A stretch of 64,000 nt of DNA from Mugil cephalus (Eukaryota; Chordata; Actinopteri; Mugiliformes; Mugilidae). The stretch is from assembly GCF_022458985.1 (NCBI RefSeq), contig NC_061790.1, forward strand, positions 17,836,397 through 17,900,396, in the 5' to 3' direction. Position 1 is the first letter of the stretch; each line of letters opens with the position of its first letter. The notes beneath the pieces were generated by a model. It worked only from the letters and a program-made list of their open reading frames with translations, was not told the origin of the DNA and did no database searches. The position numbers were made by a program, and so were the translations under genes. This document shows positions 54,009 through 62,457 of this stretch, piece after piece.

Positions 54009-54120
54009 GGGTTATTAGATGGCAGGGTGGACATAAAATAAAAAAAGAAAATAGATGTCGTAATACACAAAGACATCACATATGGTCTCACATATGGTAA
54101 TTGTCTCAGCAAATGATTCA

Positions 54121-54165
54121 TTAATTATTAAAATTAGCTGGGAAATTTTAAGAGTTACAGTCAAG
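54121..54165 (+). promoter_or_regulatory. Putative promoter of receptor gene 7
   Basis: TTAATTATTAAAATTAGC (54121-54138), then a weak TATA-like AAATTTTAAGAG (about 54143-54154) and CAGTCAAGTCC. Genes 6 and 8 share this block; gene 4 shares the CAGTCAAGTCC core. Confidence 0.5.
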
Positions 54166-54222
54166 TCCAAAGCCTCTGCTGAGTATGAGTGAGACACACA
54201 GAGCTGCCAGCAAGCATGTAGT

Positions 54223-54340
54223 GTAAGTAGTGAGAAAATAATGTCTGTGTATATGTATGCATCTCGTTAACAAAATTGTCTTTACTTGACGTATTCTCAC
54301 TAGAAGAAATGTTTTTTTGAATCCTGTTAGATTTCTCCAG
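54223..54340 (+). other. Predicted 5'UTR intron of gene 7 (118 bp)
   Basis: Donor AGT|GTAAGT at 54222/54223 and acceptor TTCTCCAG|C at 54340/54341, 4 bp before the ATG. Gene 8 has matching sites. Confidence 0.5.
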
Positions 54341-54344
54341 CATT

Positions 54345-55277
54345 ATGCAGTTTTCCAATACAACAGGTAATGACTTGAAGTGGAATTTCTGTCAGTCAGA
54401 AAATTACTTATGTGTGTTGTTATATATTTTTCTTTCCTTGTTGACTGCAGTGACAATATGTGGCAATCTTCTTGTGATAATCTCTATCATTTATTTTAAA
54501 CAGCTCCATACTCCTACTAACTACCTTATCCTCTCCCTAGCAGTGGCTGACCTGCTAATAGGAGCTTTAATGTTTCCTTTTAATATGGCTTTTTCTGTAA
54601 CAACCTGTTTGTATCAGAACACTACAACATGCAAAATAAGAAATGCACTTGATGTCACAATCAGTTCATCTTCTGTTTTAAACTTGTGCTGTATTTCTAT
54701 TGATAGATATTATGCAGTGTGCCATCCTCTGATGTATAACACTAAATTAACTGATCATGTTTCCATGATGATGGGCCTGGGGAGCTGGGCTGTTTCAGTT
54801 TTATATGGAATTTGTTTCTTCGTAATGAAGTATTATTACAATTTATGTAGAATAGAGTGTTTTTTCTTGAGTGGTGTTATATCCATTTTAGCATTTTATG
54901 TCCCAACAATAATACTGCTCTGTGTCTACTCTAAAATTCTACTTGTTGCACTGAAACAAGTATCCAGCCTCCGGAATGCAACCTCTCAGTCTGGGCCGGT
55001 TGCCAGTAAGAAGGAGAGAAAGGCAACCAAAACAATGGCTATCGTCATGGGATTATATTTGATATGCTGGCTGCCTATTTTTATCTCTTACCCCTTTTAT
55101 ACTTTGAGTAACATTGTCGCTGCATTAGTTGAACCCTTTAACTGGTTTGCACTCTCAAATTCAATGTTCAATCCATTTATTTATGCGTTCTTCTACCAAT
55201 GGTTTAGATCAGCTTTCAGGATGGTGATTTCTGGAAAAATATTTCAAGGTAATTTTACTAACACAAATCTGCACTGA
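54345..55277 (+). CDS. Trace amine-associated receptor-like GPCR, gene 7
   Basis: A complete 310-residue receptor. The ATG at 54345 is the first after the predicted acceptor and aligns with gene 8 and pseudogene 6. Seen: NTT glycosylation site (5-7), N-terminal Cys16, Cys96 (3.25), Asp103 (3.32), DRY (120-122), ECL2 Cys168/Cys172, CWLP (241-244), Trp267 (7.40), NPFIY (276-280) and AFFYQWFRSAFR. Position 7.43 is Leu. It is the intact partner of pseudogene 6 and closely similar to gene 8; ECL2 reads MKYYYNLCRIECFF where gene 8 has MEYYYDLCRIECFF. Likely an olfactory amine receptor with a ligand range close to gene 8 except where TM7 differs. Confidence 0.93.
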   Translation: MQFSNTTGNDLKWNFCQSENYLCVLLYIFLSLLTAVTICGNLLVIISIIYFKQLHTPTNYLILSLAVADLLIGALMFPFNMAFSVTTCLYQNTTTCKIRNALDVTISSSSVLNLCCISIDRYYAVCHPLMYNTKLTDHVSMMMGLGSWAVSVLYGICFFVMKYYYNLCRIECFFLSGVISILAFYVPTIILLCVYSKILLVALKQVSSLRNATSQSGPVASKKERKATKTMAIVMGLYLICWLPIFISYPFYTLSNIVAALVEPFNWFALSNSMFNPFIYAFFYQWFRSAFRMVISGKIFQGNFTNTNLH

Positions 55278-56194
55278 CTCTTAATGTGCATAATTACAAT
55301 AAATATTAACAAAGACGTTCCATTCTGTCTTTTGTATTTGTATTTGCTTCGCATGAATGTAAAGTGAACAATTTGTCCTTTTGATGTGTTAGAAACAGGG
55401 ACATTTTATTGTAGCCCTCATCTGACTTATATCTTTCACCAATGGAGCCAAGAATATGTCAACTGCAATTTAATTTGAGCCAGCACCCCTTCAGGACAGA
55501 TTGGAGTTTGGTTTCATACGTCACAGTCTGCTTTTACTTCAGCGTCAGTGTATGGAGGCATCTAGTAAGAGTACTAGAAAATTGTCTTTATTTTTCCTCA
55601 AGCAAAAGTAAACTTGTCAGCAAATGTTCAAAAGGAATGAAATTGTCATTCCGAGAAAAAAAAGAGTGTTATGCCCCCTCTAGGGGTGACTAGGACACAA
55701 CATGATTAGGCCCCATCTTCCCCAAGTCCCAAATATCCACAAGACACAAATATAAGGACAAGTAACTGATTTACGAAAATTAAGATTTTATAAGCTGCCT
55801 TCGTTGTGTTAGATGCTGTCCTATCCATTGTGGCTCTTTATGCAGTATACAGTCCTTGAAGGGATATGATTATTATTAATATTTTGTCATAAAATTCACT
55901 GGTCAGGATGGATAAACTGTGTGTGCTTGTTGGGACCCAAAGGGAGTGCGCCATGAGCAGTGTTTGTGTACATGCTGCAACTTCCCACTTATTTTTTTTA
56001 TCCAATTGAAATCAAACCATCTAATGCAACTGTACAGTCACAGATACATTTGCATTATACAGCTGGTTGTGAAAAATGACTTATGATGTATGGATCACTT
56101 CCCTGCTTTATTCAGTATCAAAACCCTGTTGCTAAACGGTGTTGCAATTATTATTTAAGATTCTATGACATGGCAGTAGCTATCCCTAGTCTGT
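55278..56194. other. 3' flank of gene 7, no gene
   Basis: About 55290-55330 and 55793-55910 match 38230-38280 and 38465-38580 downstream of pseudogene 6, including the first bases of an L1 (GATATGATTATTATTAATAT). The rest is unique-looking. Confidence 0.55.
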
Positions 56195-56450
56195 CTATTG
56201 TGTCCTTGGGCAAGACACTTAACTTGCTCCCCGGTGTATGATTGCGTGTGAGTGATGTTGGTGGTGGTTGGAGAGGCCTTAGGCGCACATTAGCAGCCAT
56301 GTTTCCGTCAGCCTGCCCCAGGGCTGTGACTGCTGAGGTGTTTTACCACCACCAGGGTGTGAGCAAATGAATAATGCATACAATTGTAAGCGCTTTGAGC
56401 ATCTAACAATGGAAAAGCGCAATATAAAACCAATGCATTATTATTATTAC
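56195..56450 (+). repeat. Dispersed fish repeat (SINE- or MITE-like)
   Basis: Contains TGTCCTTGGGCAAGACACTT, a GGCGCACATTAGCAGCC motif, ACCACCACCAGGGTGTGAG and the end AAGCGCAATATAAAACCAAT, hallmarks of a very common fish repeat. It ends in ATTATTATTATTA. Class not settled by sequence alone. Confidence 0.65.
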
Positions 56451-56469
56451 CAAACCATGACACCACTGT

Positions 56470-56860
56470 AACTTAAACGTTGGTGTAAATGCATAAAGTT
56501 TCACAGAGTGTAGTAGGAATGCACTGGCAAAGGTGTATGGGCTATCTGGTACATTGGAAGTGCTACAGTCCTGTGATAATGAAGCACGGGTTTGATTCCC
56601 GTAGAAAATTGTTATTTATGTTATATATATATATACATATACACATTATTTGTAAAAGCTTTAGACCACATAGTCATTTAGTGCAGTCGAACAGGATTGT
56701 GCATGGAAAATCAAGTTCCATATAAGTATGAACTAATAAAAGATACATTGCATTCCATATTTTCGTTCATCATGACTGTGTCTTTGAAGCCTCAAGTAAT
56801 AAACCGTTTTTTGAATCAAATATCAAAGCTTCATTAAGGTTCTGACACCTGCATGACATC
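56470..56860. repeat. Dispersed repeat, copy 2, with a tRNA T-arm-like motif
   Basis: Shares with 57510-57870 a GGGTTTGATTCC motif, a terminal GAAGCxTCAAGTAAT and similar spacing. ACGGGTTTGATTCCCGT (56588-56604) forms a perfect 5-bp stem with a 7-base loop, as in a tRNA T-arm, but I cannot fold a whole tRNA. An internal (TA)n occurs near 56623. Confidence 0.5.
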
Positions 56861-56867
56861 TCATGCA

Positions 56868-57136
56868 GCTATATTGAAGCAGTGTTCCTGTGTTTCTGTC
56901 ACATGACCTGTGATGTTTGAAGCAGTTCAAGTGCTTCAAGCCACTCAAGTGGTTCAGTTAATTCACATGTAACACCTGAGGCTCAAACACCTGCCCAGTA
57001 GCTCATGAAGCATTCACCACCAGGTGATTTGTATGAATCAACTGAACCAGTGGAGTGAGTTTAAAGCAGCAGAACTGTTTCAAACGTCTCCAGTCATGTG
57101 ACCGATTCACCCTTCGACACACTGCTTCAATACAAT
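56868..57136. repeat. Long imperfect palindrome (~270 bp foldback)
   Basis: The left arm (TATTGAAGCAGTGTT, then CACATGACCTGTGATGTTTG, GAAGCAGTTC and CCACTCAAGTGGTTCAG) is the near reverse complement of the right arm (CTGAACCAGTGG, then CTGTTTCAAACGTCT, CAGTCATGTG and ACACTGCTTCAATA). The arms are about 110-120 bp. No coding frame; MITE-like. Confidence 0.8.
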
Positions 57137-57489
57137 TACCAGGCCCTTTGTCAGGTGTCAGAGGACCATCACTAATGACTGCTTATTTAGTGGTGTTAAT
57201 GTGAATGTTTCATTGCACAGTATTGGGCAAGTGAAGAGTATAGGTTTCAATCTGACATGACAAATAAGAAACAACACATTCGACAACTATTACTACTGAA
57301 ACCACACATTAATCTAGTGTTAATTACACTTACATTTGCTGTACAGTCCTATTTAGACTCCCCTTTAGTGCTTTGTTTTGAACGAATCACATGTTTTATG
57401 AAGTATGAACCACTGCTTCATTCAGTATCGGCTCTTCGGGAGAAGACTGAGTTGAGAGATTTGGTTTGACAGTGTTGAATTCAGTACAA

Positions 57490-57880
57490 ATATTCTATAA
57501 CACAACTAAACCAATACTAAGAGCAAATGAAAATAGTTGATGTAAGTGCATAAATTTGCAAAGGATAATGAGTGTAGCATGTGTGGGGGTTGTGGTCCAT
57601 TGTAAAAGTGAAGGTCTTGCGTTAATGGAGCAAGGGTTTGATTCCTGCTGATGGCTGTTATTTATTTTTGATTTAATTATTAAACGTATATGATTTACTT
57701 ATAATAATTAAACCACACGCTGATGTCGTGTGGACAACATGTTCTGTCAAATCAAATCCCACAGAAAAATTAAGCAATAAAAGACATGTCTTGAATGTAC
57801 TATTTCACTGTCCAATAGAGCAGATTGTGTCACTGAAGCTTCAAGTAATTAATCTTTTTTTCGAATCAACCTTTTTTCTT
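57490..57880. repeat. Dispersed repeat, copy 3
   Basis: The left part (57490-57545) matches 50145-50200. The later part resembles 56470-56860 (GGGTTTGATTCCTGC at about 57629, GAAGCTTCAAGTAATTAATC at about 57836). So the three copies belong to one family of at least 350 bp. Confidence 0.6.
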
Positions 57881-59185
57881 CAACAAAGCCTCGATTGGCC
57901 ATCACTGTTGGGTATCTCACACACTATGGTTTCATGGGACTCATCTTGGAACATACACACAATGAAGAGGTGCAGACACAAAGCTCATTCCAATACCACT
58001 GACTACAGTGCTGACATCACAGGGCAACTATGAACCTAAAGGCAGGACACAGCCAGAAGGAATGACTGTGAACCAGCAGTGGAGATAAAAAGTTTGAAAC
58101 ACTCATCTAGTTCTAACAGTAAATTTGTCTTAATTGTCCTAACTAACCCACACCCTTAGTTGGCTATTCAGTTGCCGCCTACTGTTTCTGTTTCAGGTCA
58201 GTCAGTTACGAGGTTACCTGTCTTATGGCAGTAAAAACAGGGTCTATCTGCCTTTGTGCCAGCAGCTGTCACCTTACCAGCAGTGGAAGATCAGGATTCA
58301 CAGACAAAAGCTCGGTGAAAACCGTTTTGTGTAAAACTAAGTTTTAAAGGCGTCGCTTTTTATGAGCATTCACAATTGGTGGAATAATATGGGGACAAAA
58401 AACCCCTCAAGTGAGAAGTAACCTCCTTTTAAGCTTTTGCAATAATTTTCAAGTCAATTGAGGTGCTATGAATACAAGCCAAAAAAAGAAGTGCCCTCCA
58501 TCTTAAAGGGAGCAGGTCAGCACTAGCAGTCCCAATACAGAAACATGTGTGGTAAGCAACTAGTATTACAACATTCATAATATTCGTTGTGATACACATG
58601 TATACATAAACACATACGCATATATGTACACAAACGTATTTGACAGGCCAACAGTGAGAGGAATATACACTTTCCTCTGAGCATATACACCAAACCACAG
58701 AGGCTGTGCTTAATGACATTTTCTTGCCCCCTCTCCTCCTGGGTCTTACATATCAGGTAACCTGAACAAATAGTCAGCTGCAGTGAGTGTTGAGGGAGGA
58801 GGCAGGAGATTGAAATGTGTCTGATCGGCTTTACTGTCCATTAAGACAACACAACACTACATCAACCGGAAATATATACAATTAACCCGGAACCGCTTTC
58901 CCCCTCTCCTTCACAATAAAGTCCCCTGGTGAATGTCTCTTCCAGTCTATGTGGATCACCCCACAGCCCCCCCAGCATTCACTAAACAAATCAAGATAAG
59001 CAACCACCCCAAAAACAAACAGTCAGTGAAAAAGTCAGTGCATGGAGAGACAAATCAAACGGCCATAACAGCTGCACTTAACTAAAAGGTGTTCCTATGG
59101 CAAAAGCGGACCAGGGTCGGGGAAAGGACTAGTTGTCACCTCCAGTCAGCAGACACAATGGGCCGTGGTCGGCAGCCGCTGACCT
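57881..59185. other. Intergenic, no gene; possible LTR part of the neighbouring fossil
   Basis: No coding frame. 58740-59180 lies directly beyond the Ty3/gypsy fossil on its 3' side and could include its 3' end, but no LTR pair is visible. Confidence 0.4.
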
Positions 59186-59189
59186 TTTT

Positions 59190-59990
59190 CAGCGTCAGCT
59201 CTCCACATGTACAAGTGGCCGGTAAGGACAGCCGTGGCAGATCATCTCTGTGACCTTCCCTTTCTCCACCTGTGGTTTTGTCTGCCCCTTCCAAATAAGT
59301 ATCCTACATACCTCACCTCCTCTTGAGCACGTCCTGTCATTGATGGTCAGGCAAACATTTTTGATTTTCTTGATTTTGTTTTCCTCAAAGCAGTGCTCAC
59401 ATTTATCCATCCATGCAGCAGGTAGGCTCTTTCCAGATGGTTTGTGGGACTTGATGCCAGGGAATTCAGCAACCAAGTGATGTAAAGGGGCAGCCAGCTT
59501 GGCAAACCCCTCAGTAAAGCAATGGTAGTAGCTTGCAAATCCTAGGAGGGGGCACAACCCAGGAACATTGTTAAGCTGCTGCCATTTTGAAACCACTTTG
59601 ATTTTGCCAGGGTCTGTGGACACAACATTGCTAGATATGATGTGGCCCAAATAGCTCACCTCTGGTCTACAAGTGACCCAGCACAGCTTCCAAACATCCC
59701 ATATGCTTTCTTACAGTGGAAGAGAAAACAACAACATCATCCAAGCATAGTAACAATCATTGGCAGTGCTTATCTCCAAATATTCTCTCCATGACCCTCT
59801 AGAAAATACTTGGGGCATTGCATAGTCCAAATGGTATCTGGTTCCACTCGAAAAGTTCAAAAGGCGTGCAGAATGCAGTTTTCATCTTGTCCTTTTCTGT
59901 GACTGATACTTGGTTGTTTCTATCCATCCATTCCTACATAATCCAAAATGAACTGGATTTGGTCTTTAAGGTAACAACATTAACTCTTTA
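59190..59990 (-). mobile_element. Ty3/gypsy reverse-transcriptase fossil, minus strand
   Basis: Minus strand: KMKTAFCTPFELFEWNQIPF, then GLCNAPSIF (about 59810-59890); LDDVVVFSSTVRKHM (about 59700-59750) at the RT active site; and MSYLGHIISSNVVSTDPGKI, then LLGFASYYHCFTEGFAKLAA (about 59510-59659). This is the RT core and its C-terminal edge. The element is broken and only part of pol is recognisable. Confidence 0.85.
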
Positions 59991-60443
59991 AGACCTAAAT
60001 AGCTCCCTGAGGATAAAAAAAAAAGCTTGCAGTATCTGAATTATCATAACTGATCAATGGACAAAATTCAAAGGGAGGCTGAAAAAGAAAAACCATTACG
60101 GTCATGCTGAAATGCTGCTGCTGTACGATACAGGCACAGGCAGGGGTTGAATGACCTCTGATTTTTTAAAGTGGACTAATATGGGGTGAAAGTCGAGTCG
60201 ACCACTCGATGGACACATAGACACACAATATAAAGTAATGCTTTGCAAAAACAAAAGCTGTTCCTGACCTGAATATTGTAACATAAACACATGATCTTGT
60301 CAATACTGTGCGCTGCAGATATGTATAATATATTAATCGACACTGTCAATAGCACTTAATACTACTTCACTGCATATAGTAAAGACAGGACAATGCAGCA
60401 GCATAGGAGAATGTACATATTGTCTATGCAGGGTGCTGCTTAC
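59991..60443. other. Intergenic, no gene recognised
   Basis: Unique-looking AT-rich sequence. A small palindromic GTCGAGTCGAC lies at about 60192. Confidence 0.5.
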
Positions 60444-60546
60444 TTAACCCTTGTATGGTCCTCACTTTTAGGACCCTCTGGTATCCCTCAGGTCAAATTG
60501 ACCCGGGACACATTTGGGGTGTTAAAAACAATTCTAATTCTAAATG

Positions 60547-60902
60547 TCACAGGTAATGTTGTGGCCACTGAGGCCTTGTGACATAACTACCTGTATAAAT
60601 TTGCAGGTTCCATGCATAAGATGAAACAGCATCACAGGCAGCCCAGATTTTGATGCTATACCTTGGTGGTTTTGAGGGCATATACTGCCTGAAAGGGCAG
60701 CGGCCTCTAAACCCCACAGGCTGTTCATCCACAGTTACATTGGGCCCAGGGTTATAAAGACAGGGAAGCCGGTCCACCCACTGGTCCCACACAGTGCCGA
60801 TTGCTGCCAACTTGTCCCCCCACCGTGTAACAGGTTTTGATTCCCGTTTGTCAAATCTGAATACATGGAAGCTCTTCAGAGACATTGCGGCTCTAAAAAT
60901 TG

Positions 60903-60905
<3 letters not shown>
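60547..60905 (-). pseudogene. piggyBac transposase core fragment
   Basis: Minus strand: FHVFRFDKRES, then WDQWVDRLPCLYNPGPNVTV followed by DEQPVGFRGRCPFRQYMPSK and IKIWAACDAVSSYAWNLQIY. The VTVDEQ and AACDA motifs carry the first two catalytic Asp of the piggyBac DDD transposase. The remainder of the protein is absent. Confidence 0.88.
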
Positions 60906-60949
<44 letters not shown>

Positions 60950-60962
60950 TGTGTTTGTCTGT
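60904..60962. repeat. (TG)n microsatellite inside piggyBac
   Basis: About 45-55 bp of TG repeats with a few variants, located at the edge of the transposase fragment. Further TG/TC variants follow to about 60990. Confidence 0.95.
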
Positions 60963-61298
60963 GTGGGCATGTTTCTGTGTGTCTCTGTGTATGCCGGTCA
61001 AAATGGCCCAAAGACCATATGAAGGATGTAAATGTGTGGGGTATAGTAGCATATGTGCTATTTTGTTTTTGTTTCTTTATATATGTTTATCACAGAAAAT
61101 AAGCTAAGGCCATTGAGTTTCAGGTAGAAAAAATGTATACTTGTATCATTTTTCTTCTTGTAAAAATTTGACCCGAATACCATACAAGGGTTAATAGAGG
61201 GCCACTGGTGGACATAAAAAACTGATTAGAAAATAGATGTTGTAATGCACAAAGACAGTACGTATGGTCTCACGCATGGTAATTGTCTCAGCAAATTA

Positions 61299-61350
61299 TT
61301 AATTAATTATTGAAATTAGCTGGGAAATTTCAGGAGTTACAGTCAAGTCC
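61299..61350 (+). promoter_or_regulatory. Putative promoter of receptor gene 8
   Basis: TTAATTAATTAT (61299-61310), then GAAATTTCAGGAG at the TATA-like position and CAGTCAAGTCC (61339-61349). The TATA-like box is weaker than in genes 6 and 7. Confidence 0.45.
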
Positions 61351-61406
61351 AAAGCCTCTGCTGAGCATTGGTGAGACACACAGAGCTGCCAGCAAGACTT
61401 TGTCGT

Positions 61407-61520
61407 GTAAGTAATGAGAAAATAACATTGATGTATATGTATGTATCTTGTTAACAATATTGTCTTGTACTAATTCTCATTTAAAGAAATGTTTCTTTGA
61501 ATCCGGTTAGATTTCTCCAG
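61407..61520 (+). other. Predicted 5'UTR intron of gene 8 (114 bp)
   Basis: Donor CGT|GTAAGT at 61406/61407 and acceptor TTCTCCAG|C at 61520/61521, 4 bp before the ATG, as in gene 7. Confidence 0.5.
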
Positions 61521-61524
61521 CATT

Positions 61525-62457
61525 ATGCAGTTGTCAAATACAACAGATAATGACTTGAACTGGAATTTCTGTCAGTCAGAAAATTACTTATGTATGTTGT
61601 TATATATTTTTCTTTCCTCACTGACCGCAGTGACAATATGTGGCAATCTTCTTGTGATAATCTCTATCATTTATTTTAAACAGCTCCACACTCCTGCTAA
61701 CTACCTTATCCTCTCCCTAGCAGTGGCTGACCTGCTAATAGGAGCTTTAATGTTTCCTTTTAATATGGCTTTTTCTCTAACAACGTGTTTGTATCAGAAC
61801 ACTACAACATGCAAAATAAGAAGGGCCTTTGATGTTACAATTAGTTCATCTTCTGTTCTAAACTTGTGCTGTATTTCTATTGATAGATATTATGCAGTGT
61901 GCCATCCTCTGATGTATAACAGTAAATTAAATGACCATGTTTCCAGAATGATGGGCCTGGGGAGCTGGGCTGTTTCAGTTTTATATGGAATTTGTGACTT
62001 TGTAATGGAGTATTATTACGATTTATGTAGAATAGAGTGTTTTTTCTTGAGTGGTGTTGTATCCATTTTAGCATTTTATGTCCCAACAATAATATTGTTT
62101 TGTGTCTACTCTAAAATTCTACTTGTTGCACTGAAACAAGTATCCAGCCTCCAGAATGAAACCTCTCAGTCTGGGCCGGTTGCCAGTAAGAAGGAGAGAA
62201 AGGCAACCAAAACAATGGCTATAGTCATGGGATTATATTTGATATGCTGGCTGCCTATTTTTATCTCTTACCCCTTTCATACTTTGAGTAACAGTGTTGC
62301 TGCATTAGTTGAACCCTTTAACTGCTTTGCTCTTTCAAATTCAATGTTCAATCCATTTATATATGCTTTCTTCTACCGCTGGTTTAGATCAGCTTTCAGG
62401 ATGATGATTTCCGGAAAAATATTTCAAGGTGATTTTACTAACACAAATCTCCACTGA
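61525..62457 (+). CDS. Trace amine-associated receptor-like GPCR, gene 8
   Basis: A complete 310-residue receptor, close to gene 7. Seen: NTT glycosylation site (5-7), Cys16, Cys96 and Asp103 of TM3, DRY (120-122), ECL2 Cys168/Cys172, CWLP (241-244), NPFIY (276-280) and AFFYRWFRSAFR. The TM7 Trp7.40, kept by all other intact genes here, is Cys267 (FNCFALSNS instead of FNWFALSNS). The conserved ICL1/TM2 Thr of HTPTNYL is Ala (HTPANYL). No stop or frame change is present, so the gene looks expressed-capable, but the binding pocket may be altered. The promoter and 5'UTR intron are shared with gene 7. A piggyBac copy ends about 330 bp upstream of the ATG. Confidence 0.93.
   Translation: MQLSNTTDNDLNWNFCQSENYLCMLLYIFLSSLTAVTICGNLLVIISIIYFKQLHTPANYLILSLAVADLLIGALMFPFNMAFSLTTCLYQNTTTCKIRRAFDVTISSSSVLNLCCISIDRYYAVCHPLMYNSKLNDHVSRMMGLGSWAVSVLYGICDFVMEYYYDLCRIECFFLSGVVSILAFYVPTIILFCVYSKILLVALKQVSSLQNETSQSGPVASKKERKATKTMAIVMGLYLICWLPIFISYPFHTLSNSVAALVEPFNCFALSNSMFNPFIYAFFYRWFRSAFRMMISGKIFQGDFTNTNLH

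Larger units (their letters stand above)
60448..61190 (-). mobile_element. piggyBac transposon, internally deleted, flanked by TTAA
   Basis: The terminal inverted repeats CCCTTGTATGGT (60448-60459) and ACCATACAAGGG (61179-61190) are each flanked by TTAA (60444-60447 and 61191-61194), the piggyBac target duplication. Subterminal TTTGACC-type motifs are also inverted (GGTCAAATTGACCCGGG and AAAATTTGACCCG). The transposase relic lies on the minus strand. At 743 bp the element is far shorter than an autonomous piggyBac (about 2-3 kb), so it is an internally deleted copy that may once have been mobilised in trans. Confidence 0.92.

Noticed and set aside
56588-56604. A genuine tRNA gene at the T-arm-like hairpin
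   Set aside because: No acceptor, D or anticodon arms could be paired around it.
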